From assembly GCF_040958095.1 (NCBI RefSeq), contig NC_091237.1:15415036-15479035 (forward strand): a stretch of 64,000 bases of DNA. Reading direction: 5' to 3'. The notes beneath the pieces are model-generated. The model was not told where the DNA came from and did no database searches. It worked only from the letters and a program-made list of their open reading frames with translations. The translations under genes and the position numbers were made by a program. This document shows positions 11,492 through 22,891 of this stretch, piece after piece. Source of the DNA: Procambarus clarkii (Eukaryota > Arthropoda > Malacostraca > Decapoda > Cambaridae). Numbering within the stretch: the stretch's first letter is position 1; the number at the start of each line of letters is the position of its first letter.

Positions 11492-12492
11492 TGTGGGAAC
11501 CGACCTGTGAGATTTATATTTATTTAATTTATATGAATTTATATTTACGTTAATTTATATACTTCGATAGCAATTTGTATAATGATAAGTGGACTGTATT
11601 TCTGCAATAATCTCATAATCTCACAAATCGATCCTCTACACATTAGGGGGGTTTATATTACACATATGCAGCCAATCAAATTACAGTAATAGCTACATAC
11701 ATTGATGAGGTTCCTTCTCTTATAGTACAGCAGGTTAGTCCACCAGGTATAACTAGAGTGTAGACACCAAATTATCCTCTTTGAGGTAGCTTCTATCACC
11801 CAGTAACTGGTGCACATAATCTTGCATCCTCGTCTTGACCTGTCAAAAGTGCGCTAGCTGTGAAGCCAGAATCCTATATATGACAAGCTATATCAGAGAA
11901 AACACTATACAGTACATGGAACATTAAAGACCTGGCTTAATTACCTTTAGTATGAGGCGATTTCGCGTTCTAACCGGCTAACCCTATATCCTGACATTAA
12001 TGGCCATAAATGAATGATAAACGGGTTTCGGATAGACACTTAACTTGTATTTGTAGACAGCGTGTTGACAATGGTACACCTTTGGGTTCCATAACACTAC
12101 GTCCAAGTAAATTTAACAGGAGCCGAATTTGCTCCCGTGTGAGCCTCTGGTCTCAATAAACAACAATACAATGGCTGCCCTCCTTCCTCACTCACGCCTG
12201 GCCTACTTTGTCCAGATTTCAGAAAGTGATAGAAGGGTCACATTTACTCTACTTTAATATTGATAATTAAGTTAATTTATATAAGATGTTTTTATGATGG
12301 TAAAGTCCAAAGACTAATGTATTTAAGAACAATTCCCACCATAATAGGTGGTGAATTATAATAGTATGTGGTGATGATATCCCGTTTTCTTTAGATGGTA
12401 ATTCCACTACAAGTTACGTTTTCTATGGGTAACTTGTTGGTAATACAGTTATTATCTGTATGATATATTAAATGGTGTCGGATTTTCCGACA
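11492..12492 (-). repeat. 5' LTR of the BEL/Pao element
   Basis: 1001 bp. Read on the minus strand it starts TGTCGGA and ends CCCACA. The first 17 bases form a small palindrome (TGTCGGA, AAA, TCCGACA), also present in the other LTR. The copy is the same length as the 3' LTR and reads the same throughout. Confidence 0.93.
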
Positions 12493-12526
12493 GGTGTGGG
12501 TGGTGAGGCTACCTCCCCTTGTGTGT

Positions 12527-12650
12527 ACTATCTTGTTTTTTCCTCGGCCAACTACTTAGCGTCCGCAGGATGTAACCCTACAACGGGTTGTCTAACTCCT
12601 GGATACCTATTTACTGGTCATTAACCACAAGTCCAAGTACAAAGGCTGTA
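12527..12650 (-). mobile_element. tRNA-SINE family B fragment
   Basis: AGGATGTAACCCTACAAC and CTCCTGGATACCTATTTACT mark the body in antisense. Bases 12651-13110 are AT-rich without a recognised feature. Confidence 0.5.
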
Positions 12651-13119
12651 CAAAGTTGCTATAAAGTTATAACACTTCTACTTTAATGGCGCCAAGAATT
12701 GTGTCACATTTAAGTTATTCTTAAAGAAACGCTTATAATTTGCCAACTGCTGCAATAACCAGGGGAACAACCTCCGTTTATGTCTAACTGCCTCAGTGTC
12801 AATCCCAACTCTCGCCCTCCATAATATTATATTGTTATGTCGTTATATAACGTATACCTCGTGCCAGAGCTGTTATACCACGGACCCGTGTGCTGCTAAT
12901 TCACTTATTAAATTCCAAACTAATAACTTCATATACACTAGTTTTAAGTATTACCTAAAAGTATTTATTGTGTTTTACCAAACTTTTTAATAATTGCAAA
13001 TGTTCTGTGTTTTTTTGTTTAATTTTTAATCACCTAATAAATATTCGGTTTTAACACCACTATTTTGTTCACATTCAGACTTGTGCGAAATGTTACGAGC
13101 ATTAATTATATGTTTTATC

Positions 13120-13320
13120 TTCCGCCCGGGTTCGAATCCCGGGCAGGGTTGAGCGTGTTTCCTATAACCTAATGCCCTGTTCACCTATCAGTGGATAAGT
13201 ACACAGGTTCTTGTGGGGTTGCATCCTGGGAGAAAGGGAGGGGGTTCGATCTTTCGGATAGGGAAGGGGGGCCTCGATACAAGCCTAACATGTATATAAA
13301 CCCTGGCTGCCTGTCCCCCG
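13120..13320 (+). mobile_element. tRNA-SINE family B copy
   Basis: B box GGGTTCGAATCCC, then CTAATGCCCTGTTCACCTAT and GTTGCATCCTGGG. Confidence 0.55.
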
Positions 13321-13504
13321 ACACAATATGTTAATATTAAATGTGTTAGTGTAATGTTAATTATTTAGGATTACTTGTGCATAAGGCGATATGCATCCTT
13401 CGTTGTTCTTGTTAAGTGCAGCATTTATAATTTTGGGATGAATTCTCTAACCTTGTATACTTTATTTACGCTTGCTGTGCTCGGGTGCATGTGCCCCTAC
13501 TTGC

Positions 13505-13870
13505 GTAGAACATAAGAACACAAGAACAAAGGTAACTGCAGAAGGCCTATTGGCCCATACGAGGCAGCTCCTATCTATAACCACCCAGGATGGGGAGCCG
13601 GTCGGCCAAGCGGACAGCACGCTGGGCTTGTGATCCTGCGTTCGATCCCGGGCGCCGGCGAGAAACAATGGGCAGAGTTTCTTTCACCCTATGCCCCTGT
13701 TACCTAGCAGTAAAATAGGTACCTGGGTGTTAGCTGTCACGGGCTGCTTCCTGGGGGTGGAGGCCTGGTCTAGGACCGGGCCGCGGGGGCACTAAAAAGC
13801 CCCGAAATCATCTCAAGATAACCCAATCCCACTCATATTCATGTCCAACCCACGCTTGAAACAATCGAGG
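13505..13870 (-). mobile_element. LINE-like repeat D, split by a SINE
   Basis: The repeat reads AACTGCAGAAGGCCTATTGG and CATACGAGGCAGCTCCTAT at 13535-13582, and resumes after the SINE with CCCAATCCCACTCAT and CAACCCACGCTTGAAACAAT. Related pieces are at 38830-39180 and 51470-51705. Confidence 0.55.
13588..13825 (+). mobile_element. tRNA-SINE family B, near full length
   Basis: tRNA-like head with A-box-like GGTCGGCCAAGCGGACAGCA and B box CGTTCGATCCCGG, then AATAGGTACCTGGGTGTTAG, GGGCTGCTTCCTGGGGGTGG and GACCGGGCCGCGGGGGCACT. It ends CTCAAGATAACCC. Sits inside repeat D. Confidence 0.7.
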
Positions 13871-14700
13871 GACTAGAATATGTAAAAATTATAGTTATTA
13901 AGGTCACTTAACATGTATCCCCCTGTACATGCACACCATAGGCTACAACTCGCAGTTGCAACTTACTGGCAACCGCGAAGCTGCAATAAATTCCAGCAGC
14001 TTCAGGTGTAAATTACTAGCAACTGCTGTTGCAAATCTCCATGTACCTTGTAGTTGCAAATAATTCATTTAAATTAATACAATTTATAGCGTCTATGTTT
14101 GTTCATTCTCACGCACAAAAAAATTAACTGATATTTTCCCTGTTTTAATATGTAACTTAACAGTTTACCGAGCTCCGGTTGGTTAAAATATTTAATGTCA
14201 CTGGTCTTGCAATCATTGTTAATGTCAATGGTGTGTGTGTGTGTGGTAGGCTATTTATAATTTTGTATCTTTACAAGTCATTATTATTGTAGGCCTAATT
14301 ATGCCTTCGAAAATTAATATTGTAATATTATTCCATATTAAATTGTGTTTTGAGTATTATACGCGAGTTTGAGCAAAGGTCGACCATCTTACAAATAATT
14401 CATAGACTAAAATATTAATTGAAAACTACATATAAAATATAGCTCGTGTGAGCTTGTCTCCCCCCCCCCCCTCCACCACACAGACACACACATACACACG
14501 TTAGAAAAGAATTTTTTCAGTGTCAGAGTAGTAGACAAATGGAATGAATTAGGCAGCGATGTGGTGGAGGCTGACTCCATACACAGCTTCAAGTGTAGAT
14601 ATGATAGAGTCCAGTAGGCTCAGGAACCTGTACACCAGTTGATTGGAGGTTGAGAGGCGGGACCAAAGAACCAGAGCTCAACCCCCGCAAGCACAACTAG
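13871..14700. other. No gene seen
   Basis: AT-rich, with a short direct repeat of a GTTGCAA/ACTGCAA motif near 13950-14050, short GT and C runs, and a repeat fragment near 14515-14700 (GTAGACAAATGGAATGAATT, AACCCCCGCAAGCACAAC). The last also occurs near 4840-4890. Confidence 0.4.
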
Positions 14701-14703
14701 GCG

Positions 14704-14734
<31 letters not shown>
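14704..14734. repeat. (CA)n microsatellite
   Basis: About 15 CA units. Confidence 0.95.
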
Positions 14735-14735
<1 letters not shown>

Positions 14736-14771
14736 AGCGGTGGTGGCGGCTACAGGTAATAAGCTACTCAC

Positions 14772-14920
14772 CCATTGAGCAGACTTCACTGAAGTATCAC
14801 GTTTCGTACAGCCGTTGAAGGATGCGCATGCGCCTTGACCGCATGCGCGTGCTGTCAAACACCGCTGTCCAGTCGTCAAGCACGGCTTGTTTGCGTATCG
14901 TCTCTATGCAGACCAATCAC
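14772..14920 (-). promoter_or_regulatory. Candidate CpG-rich promoter and first exon
   Basis: Minus strand, in order: inverted CCAAT box (14913-14917), two NRF1-like sites (TGCGCATGCGC at 14823-14833 and a related GCATGCGCGTGC at 14841-14852), then a stretch ending in ATGG followed by a good donor GTGAGTAG (14771 downward). This could be a promoter and first exon of a gene running left. No downstream exon was found, so it is tentative. Confidence 0.3.
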
Positions 14921-15282
14921 AGTAACATTTAACGGTATATTACATACATTTATATAATATATATAAATGCTAAGCTTGACTGAAGCTCTTATAATTGTGT
15001 GTGAAGCCGTTATATATGATATTGGCAATGTTCATATACAGTAGTTCCCTATTGTAATAACCTTATGTTATGTTTATAGCTTTTTATGTTATCTGCGAAG
15101 CCTTAATGTTATCTGAGAAACTTTAAAGTTATTTGCGAATCTTGAAAGTTATACGAAGCTTTTATGTTATTTGCGAAATTCAGTTTCCGCGGGTCGTTCT
15201 TCACCTGAGTCATCCAGCTGCCGGTCGATAAACAAGCGTGTAAAGTGATTCTTGGCATCAAACACATTCCCCACACACCACC

Positions 15283-15561
15283 GCTCCTGTGCCAGGTAAG
15301 TCCACTACGGGCTCACCATAGCCCGTGCTACTTGCCCCGCTCCTGTGCCAGGTAAGTCCACTACGGGCTCACCATAGCCCGTGCTACTTGCCCCGCTCCT
15401 GTGCCAGGTAAGTCCACTACGGGCTCACCATAGCCCGTGCTACTTGCCCCGCTCCTGTGCCAGGTAAGTCCACTACGGGCTCACCATAGCCCCTGCTACT
15501 TGCCCCGCTCCTGTGCCAAGTAAGGTACGGGCTCACCATAGCCCGTGTTACTTGGAACTTG
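15283..15561 (+). repeat. 56-bp tandem repeat with splice-donor and hairpin motifs
   Basis: Five units starting at 15283, 15339, 15395, 15451 and 15507. Each of the first four carries GCTCCTGTGCCAGGTAAGTC, a perfect consensus donor CAG|GTAAGT, and the hairpin ACGGGCTCACCATAGCCCGT. The last unit has a changed donor (CCAAGTAAGG) and runs into TACTTGGAAC..GTTCCGAGTA, a second hairpin. The same hairpin pair occurs once at 58528-58577. Confidence 0.85.
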
Positions 15562-15689
15562 TTCCGAGTAGCTGAATCTATAACAACAACAAGCACATTA
15601 TTAACACGTGTCTGTTACTATGAAGACGATGTAACTGCTCTTGTTAAATACGACCATTTGCTCCCGCGAAATTCGCGGTCCATCAACTC

Positions 15690-15860
15690 AAGCTAGTCGG
15701 TAGAGAAAAGGCTTCTTGCAGGTCGACGTTCGATCCTCAATGGTCCAAGTGCTTGGACACCATTCCTTTCCTTCCGTCCTATCCCAGCTCCTTGTCCTCA
15801 TATCCCTTCCAATATTATACAGTCTTACGGCTTAGTGCGTTCTCATAGCTTAGCGACGGA
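15690..15860 (+). mobile_element. tRNA-SINE family A copy
   Basis: CTTGCAGGTCGACGTTCGATCC head, CCAAGTGCTTGGACACCATT, and GGCTTAGTGCGTTCTC near the end. Bases 14921-15282 are AT-rich with short repeats of GTTATNTGCGAA at 15085-15175. Confidence 0.55.
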
Positions 15861-16224
15861 ATTCATGAAACTCGAAACCAGAAGAGTAGAAATAGCCTAA
15901 GCTACTCTATTCGTTTAAGATGTATTTTATTTATCTCAAACATACTCGTACCTAAACCTGAAGATGGCAGTACACTCCTGTGTAAGTTGGCTAACAAAAG
16001 ATAGTCTTGGAAGCTACAATATTCTTCGCCTCAGGTATTCATTTGCGAGACAATTATTCACCTGAGGGCCGCCGTCTCACAAGTGGTGTTGATGACAGGA
16101 AGCCGACGGCTTGTCGAAGATCCCCACATGTCATGATGATTTCATCAGCAGGATTTTATATTGCAGCAATGTTTTGGTACTTAGGAGATGGGATGGTATA
16201 CTGTCGACGTGCTATATAGCTTGT
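15861..16224. other. No gene seen
   Basis: Repeat-tail words (AGAAATAGCCTAAGCTACTC near 15887) and a decayed repeat to 16215. A 70-codon frame here has no recognisable domain. Confidence 0.4.
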
Positions 16225-16392
16225 GGTTGTCAACGGCCAAGCACTGTGGTCAACGGTCAAGCACTGTGTTAAGGCTGGCGGTGGTCAACGGTCAAGCACT
16301 GTGTTAAGGCTGGCAGTGGTCAACGGTCAAGCACTGTGTTAAGGCTGGCGGTGGTCAACGGTCAAGCACTGTTGAGGCTGGTGGTGGTCAAC
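16225..16392. repeat. 35-bp minisatellite
   Basis: About five units built on GGTCAACGGTCAAGCACTGT and GTTAAGGCTGGCGGT. The first and last units are shortened. Confidence 0.9.
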
Positions 16393-16580
16393 GCGCAGAG
16401 CGCTGCACTAACACTGGCGGCGGTTAGCAAGCCAGTGGCTGGAGTGAGCAAAGGCCGAGGAGACTGTAGCATCTCCCACTCAACCTTCCTTTACCACCCC
16501 CACCCCTCACACGCCCACTCCCCTTCTTCCGGAACAAGTGCTTCGCTGACGACTATTGTTCGAATCAAAACACTGAAAAT

Positions 16581-16827
16581 GCCAGCCCGTCCTCCAAACA
16601 AAGACCCAAAAGTGATTCCATGACAGCCCGTCCTCCAAACAAAGACCCAAAAGTGATTCCATGCCAGCCCGTCCTCCAAACAAAGGCCCAAAAGTGATTC
16701 CATGCCAGCCCGTCCTCCAAACAAAGACCCAAAAGTGATTTCATGACAGCCCGTCCTCCAAACAAAGACCCAAAAGTGATTTCATGACAGCCCGTCCTCC
16801 AAACAAAGACCCAAAAGTGATTCCATA
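16581..16827. repeat. 41-bp minisatellite containing a transposon-end motif
   Basis: Six units at 41-base steps from 16581, each with CAGCCCGTCCTCCAAACAAA then GACCCAAAAGTGATTCCAT. The CAGCCCGTCCTCC word equals the terminus of the hAT-like element at 42683. An inverted copy (GAGGACGGGTTG) lies near 17161-17173. Confidence 0.9.
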
Positions 16828-17960
16828 CACCCGCCAAACCTCCTGTTTATGAATAAAAAACGGTTTACACACACGACTCGCAACTGATTTCGTTCGAACA
16901 CTTCCGGAACAAGTGCTTCACTGACGAATTTTGTTCGAACCACAAGGCTATAAATGCTTTACCCACTTACTACAAATACAAATAATCGCCAACAGAACCT
17001 AAAATCTAACCTAACCAGTGCCTAGATATGTACAATATGCTAATATATAATAATATTAATTTATATTTGACAAAATTTCTGTTTTGAATGAATAGAATGT
17101 TAACATTGATGAATGCTTCTTCTTGGGGTCGACTGCTGAATAGAATATGGACAAGATCTGAGGACGGGTTGCAAGCCTATTATCTCGCGCCCACGTCACA
17201 TGCTTACAACCCATCAAATTCAATACCCATCACCCACTCTCCATGGGGTGGAAGGAGTGATACAAAGCACACAAATTGTGAAAATTAAGATTAATAATGA
17301 TTGAAAGAATATTATCGTAGGTTTCGGTATCTAAATTGTTTACACCTTGTCCTCTTGGGTGAAAATTTAGACTAATAACTGTAATATTTTTTATAGTATT
17401 TTATATCACCGATTCGAAACATTTTAAGTTGATTGTCTCATACCCGAAATACTGTGCTTATTGGTGGTTTAGGCATAGTAGAATACTTGCTCTATCTAGA
17501 AATCCAACATTCTGCTTATAACCCATTTTGCATGTATGTATGTACTTTTCCCTAAATAACCATTATCATCATCAAATGTTGTTTTGAATTTCGAGATGGG
17601 CCAGTCTCACTCTGCAACAGTATCAACAGGAACAAGATGCAAAGCCGTCATCAGTGTCATGGCAAGGGAAAAGAACCAACACATGGCTGGAATTCCATGC
17701 TAGAGTAGCATATTCCTGGAGTGCCCTGACAAGTTGCTATGCAAAGGCTTGCTTCTAAAATCCTGTTGTTGCTTGCCAGTTTTGCATGTACTGCTGATAG
17801 TGTTCTATGCTGGTGTTATGTTCAATCTTTGGTCCTTATGTTGTATGATCCTTCTAGCCTCATTCAAACATCTAATCTTTTCCACATGTTAACAATGAAC
17901 TGTAGTGACTATTTCTCTGAACAAGCTTGTAGCTTAGTGAGAACTTGCTTAGCTAAATGA
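16828..17960. other. No gene seen; transposon-end words
   Basis: AT-rich. CGGAACAAGTGCTTCACTGA (near 16905) repeats a word seen near 16530, on both sides of the 41-bp array. 17161-17173 carries the inverted GAGGACGGGTTG end. The rest is unrecognised. Confidence 0.4.
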
Positions 17961-18490
17961 ATTGTGGGGTTCAATCCCTGAGCCTATTATATGCCTCTGT
18001 AGCCCTTTTCACTACTGCCCACAAGATAGGTATGGGGGTGCATAGTAAATGAACTAAACTAACTAAACTTAGTGAGGTTGTCCTGTAGTATTGTGCTGTA
18101 AGTGTTACCATTTTCAAAGGAATGCTGCAGAAAATTACAGGCCAGTCAGCCTTACCACTCACTAGCAAGCGCTTTAGAGAGAAGCCGAAGGGAATAAACC
18201 CTCTGCCAGCTCTTAGGTGCACACTCTTTTAAAAGCATTACATAATGGTTATGTCAAATATATTTTCTGCCTAACAAACTTGTTCATATGTCTGGAAATG
18301 GTAGCCAGCTACGAAGACAGAATAAAGTGTAAATAGACTTCTCTGGTATTTTTGGTAGGTACAGCACCATAGGCTGGCTCAGAAAATACAAGCACATGAA
18401 ACATGTAATAATTTATTAAACAACGGTTAAAACAAAGCAAAGGTTTGCCCTAAATGGAAGAATGGTGTGCGTGTATGCGAGAGAGACACT
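17961..18490. other. Repeat fragments
   Basis: GGGGTTCAATCCCTGAGCC, then TATGCCTCTGTAGCCC and GCCCACAAGATAGGTATGGG near 17965-18040, look like an old interspersed repeat also hinted at near 57960-58000. The rest is unrecognised. Confidence 0.4.
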
Positions 18491-18585
18491 GACTTGGACG
18501 GTTGGGGATTGAACACCGACCTGCTTGAAGCAAGACCATCACTCTACTTCCCAGCCCAAGTGGTTGTACAGAGAGAGAAGCAAGC
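18490..18585 (-). mobile_element. tRNA-SINE family A head
   Basis: On the minus strand: CAACCACTTGGGCTGG, GTAGAGTGATGGTC (A-box-like), AGCAGGTCGGTGTTCAATCC (B box). Confidence 0.55.
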
Positions 18586-18599
18586 ATAAGCAAGAAGCC

Positions 18600-20320
18600 C
18601 AGGGTTCATGCCCTGGGCTAAGTATTGCATATTCACTGTTTGCTCATGCTCTCAATAGTAATTAACTGATTAAATGTGAGCTTGAGAAAACATGATGCAG
18701 ACTAACCTAACCGAGTTTCAACACATGGTCCGAGGTATCTATCCCAAAAATGAAATTTAATATACAGTAAATGATGTGAAGGAAAAAAAAAGATACAAGC
18801 TTAAATACATAAATTGTTACTAGTTCATCAATATTTCAGCTTACTTAGCTAAACGAATATGTTGGTTTAATTCCTGAACCCACTTTGTGACTATCTCTTT
18901 CACCAATCAGTTCAAATTAGACAAATTTAGATTTAGTTAAGAGATAGGCATGAGCTGATTTAACAATAGATTTTTTGGATGGGTGAAACAATCTGCCAAA
19001 GTTATTGAAACAAATAAGCTACATTGTGACTTTTCTAAAAAGTCAACCAATCAGACAAAGGTCTGCAAATATTTGTAAATTAAATTACATTACTGTACTC
19101 TTTGAAACCTTCATGGTCCCAGGTTCCTGTTGGGTACACAGGGAAGGAACAGTGCCCAGTTATTCTACCACACCTAGGGGATTATTCCAGGTCCTCTTGC
19201 ACATACGAGTTTACTGACCCAACCCTAGGTCTGATTCCAGGTCCTCTTGCATATACGAGTGTGCTAACTCCACACTAAGTCCAATTTCAGGTCTTGCTTA
19301 TATAGCAAGTGTAACCCTAACCCTACACAAGTGTCAACCAATTTGGTTGCCATTGGCAAATTAAATTTCAAAGGATACTGCTTATGAATGGCATAGGCTA
19401 CTGATATGTATTAAGGACAAGTAATTATCAAAAAGAAGGCACCAAACCGGGAAGGCTGTGTAGCACCATCAAATGTGCGGGATAATCAGAGGGCGCTAAA
19501 TATCACCAAGGATGCCAATACGAGAACAGAAACGCATAAGGTGAACGATATCAAAAGTATCCGAGTCACCAAGAAGTATTAAGGACAAGGAAAGATTTTA
19601 TTGGTTCAATTTATAATTAAAAACAATATATTGCTTTATATGAAAATTCTTAAATAATTAATATAGCAAATTTAATGCCCTCATTTTTATGTTTGTGAAT
19701 TGTGTATGAGAGAAACACATTCACTATCATTTGTCCAAATGATACATATGTATTATACACAAATTTAATAATATAAATATATTCTAGTATTCATTCATGC
19801 ATTGCTTTTCTATAAAATGTAAAAAGGTGTAAAGTAAAAATTGTATGATTATCCATGGTATGCAACATTTCACTCATTAACACAACTGTATACACTTAAT
19901 TAAATGCAAAACAATTTACCAGTAGAACTTTACAATTGCAAACACACAATAGTTCAAAATATGCAGCAGAATTAAAATGATTTCAGTACAGTACTACCTA
20001 TTAAGGACACTTTACAGTACGAGATCCAATAGTTTTGATAAATATAAATTTAAATAATACAATGCTGTTATAGAGACTTGTGAAAAGTAATATAAATAAA
20101 TTTTCAAAAGCTTTAGTTTGTAAACCTGCTTAATATTTCAAGCAATGAAGTAACATTAAGTTTTAAATCACACCATAAAATTTTTTTTATCTGCTGATGC
20201 ACAAAATTGCATTTAAATTACAAAGTGTCCATTTGGTATTTACTCAGTCAACTTATACATTGCAACTTTTCAACATAGCATACTGTGTAACAGGTGGTGA
20301 ACTTTCTGCATTCTCGAAGG
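18600..20320. other. No gene seen
   Basis: AT-rich DNA beyond the NAMPT 3' end. Near 19130-19320 three diverged copies of a unit of about 68 bp share CAGGTCCTCTTGCA and TACGAGT words. No coding signal. Confidence 0.45.
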
Positions 20321-20324
20321 GTGC

Positions 20325-20397
20325 CCTAGCGTCACGCCCCTTGTGGATTTGTTCATTGATGCATCACGCTATTGTGATTTCTGTGTGTAATCAGTAG
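20325..20397 (+). mobile_element. SINE family E tail
   Basis: CTTGTGGATTTGTTCATTGA, TGCATCACGCTATTGTGATT and TCTGTGTGT match the 3' part of the SINE at 23606-23870. The tRNA-like head is lost or heavily decayed. Confidence 0.6.
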
Positions 20398-20766
20398 TGG
20401 CAGTTACGAACTTCCTAAATAGAAAATAACCGTGTCCTCAAGTAACCGATTCATACATTTAAAAATTAAAAGCATGTACAGCATTGCTGCAATTTTTAAG
20501 TACTTTAAAAAGATGTGGCAATTATGGAAGATAGAATAACTGATACAGGCATAAAACTTAAGAACATGCAACAATCTTAATTTCTACATATATATGTAGC
20601 TTGTATATTATTACAAGCCTGGCAATAAAATTTAAAAAAATGGCCGAAATATTGAATATGGAAGCCTTATCCAAAATGTTTAGTGTAAGGAATGTACTAC
20701 CCAAATAGTGAATAATGACAAGTTGCCTCTCCAAACACCTTCCCATCTGAATATAACTTGCAGGGC

Positions 20767-20911
20767 ATCACACCCTCATTCACTAAATGACATCACACCA
20801 TCTTTCACCAAATGGACTTCACACAATCTCACTAAATGGACTTTACACCATCTCACTAAATGACATCACACCATCTCACTAAATGACATCACACCATCTC
20901 ACTAAATGACA
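20767..20911. repeat. 23-bp tandem repeat
   Basis: About six units around CACCATCTCACTAAATGACA, the first ones diverged. Confidence 0.85.
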
Positions 20912-21714
20912 GTTTGAATTGTCACATGTCTTCTGCATACCTGTATTTACTGTTTTCTGTTAATTTATACCATACATCATTTTATACAATAAGCAAACAA
21001 AATTAAAGCATTATAATTAACCAGAGAACAAAATTCATTAACCAGAGAACAAAATTCGTATTCAAGAAAAAAAGGGGGAAAATAGTTATATGACGTGTTC
21101 AAGAAACGCTGAAGGCAAAAACATTTTGATAATTTAATACGTTCCTAACAAGAAACTATGCTGATGTGAAACAAAGTAGACTATGCAATGTCATTTTTCA
21201 GTGAAACCCAATTCACAGTTTTTCAAAACAACTGACTTTTCTTTTAGACTTTTGCAGCCTAATATATGGCATGTGAATCCTTTCCCTTTTCAATCTTCAA
21301 TATTTCAGCCACACTAATAAAATAACTTATTCTAAAATTATCCAAAATTATACAACTACATAATGTATTAAAAACTAAGTACAATTAGCACTACATGCTC
21401 AACAGTATCAGAGCAGTCATTTGTGAATCTAATCCATCTACATCTACCCACTGGGCATTATATCCAAGAGCAACACCAATTTGACTCCAAATCAATGCAA
21501 ACAATGTTGATTCAGCATTGAATTAGCATTGATTCAATGTTTAACCAGAGCCACTCTTGAATATTGTGCCCACTGGGTAATGACTGATATAACCATAGTT
21601 ATTGGCATGCACTATTTGCTTTATGATTTTGCAAATTACAAAATGAAAGTGATGAAAATTTGTGCACATTTATGACTTTTCTTATGTCATGTAGTACAGT
21701 TGTGTACATTCTAA

Positions 21715-21995
21715 ACCTGCAATTGGGGATCCTGGGTTCGATTTCTAGGTGGGAAAGACATGGCTGGGACTTCAAATCTTTGGAGCTAGGACTCCTTTCA
21801 TCAAATGCCTCACCAAACGCTAAACTGGTACCTGGGAGTTAGTCAACTGTTGTAGAGTTGCATCCTGGGGTGGGTCGTTAGTCTGACCCATTGGGACTTT
21901 AATACAATGTTCTTGACCTTGTATACAAGCCTCGATACAAACCTAACGTATATGCTTATACAGTGTGCCTGTTCCCGACGAAATGATCATTAAAA
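21715..21995 (+). mobile_element. tRNA-SINE family B copy
   Basis: B box GGGTTCGATTTCTAGG, GGTACCTGGGAGTTAG, GTAGAGTTGCATCCTGGGG, then a 3' tail with TATACAAGCCTCGATACAAA and CCTGTTCCCGACGAAATGAT. The tail resembles that of the copy at 13120. 20912-21714 and 21996-22891 are AT-rich and without recognised features apart from possible NAMPT 3' UTR. Confidence 0.6.
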
Positions 21996-22891
21996 TATAA
22001 GGAGCTTGTGCTCTTTGGTTAGGAGTAAGATGACTATCATCCCACCACCTCTTAACTAAAAAATTTTAGTTTACAACTTTACATCAACTTTAGTTTACAC
22101 TGTGATAATTTGAACTATCAAGCTTGCCTCTTGTTTATTAAGAATTTATGGGAAAGAAATTTGTTAGCTCAGCAGAATAATGTAAATTGCTTTTCTTGTA
22201 TTTGCATTGAACATTTAAATCCTGAAAATCTAATAAACTTAGGTGCTGTTATTGTACTGTCTTAGCAGCGCATACAGACACTGATACACTATGTCAAAGA
22301 AAATATATAGTGATAAGTTTTCTTTTATTAATTTTCAACTATGCTTTTTCTCAAACTCTTTAGGAATTTCTCCAGTTCATAAAAATAAAAATGCTAGCTT
22401 GCAAATTATAATGCTGTGCTGCATATGTTGATTGTGTGAATATGCATTTGAAGATGTAAAATATGTAACAATTGGGGATCTAATGTATATATCCCAAATA
22501 AACTTGAAGGACTGTATATAGCATCTTGTGCTTTATGGTATAGAAGTAAACAATAAAGATTTACAAAATACAAATATGACTATTCTTAAAACCTGAGGTA
22601 ATGTGATAACCGAGACTACGGTTTACAAGTTGAACTAAATATAGAAGTATAATTATTCTTTTTCTCATTCCTCCCAAGCCTCAACTTCATTGATATTATA
22701 CTGTTAATATAGTGCACTATTTATACTATATTCACTCAAAAAGTCAGCACAATCTTGCATCAGATATTCCAAAATTTAAAAAGATGTATCTCAGTATAAA
22801 AAATCATTTGGTGTACATTAACCCTTACACTGCTACAACTCCTATTTGCAATTAACTCCTGCATGCAACTCACAATATGAACTTTGCTTTG

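Larger units (their letters stand above)
6960..12492 (-). mobile_element. BEL/Pao-type LTR retrotransposon, gag-protease only
   Basis: A complete 5533-bp insertion: LTR, 3531-bp interior, LTR. The LTRs are 1001 bp each, begin TG and end CA, and I saw no difference between them. The 5-bp duplication GGTGT flanks it (6955-6959 and 12493-12497). It interrupts one unit of a 34-bp minisatellite that resumes exactly after it. The ORF runs on the minus strand, so 11492-12492 is the 5' LTR. Reverse transcriptase, RNase H and integrase are missing from the interior, so it must depend on another element's enzymes. Matching LTRs indicate a very recent insertion. Confidence 0.93.

Noticed and set aside
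14461-14472. Poly-C runs here and at 61443-61459 as functional sites
   Set aside because: Simple homopolymers with no supporting context.
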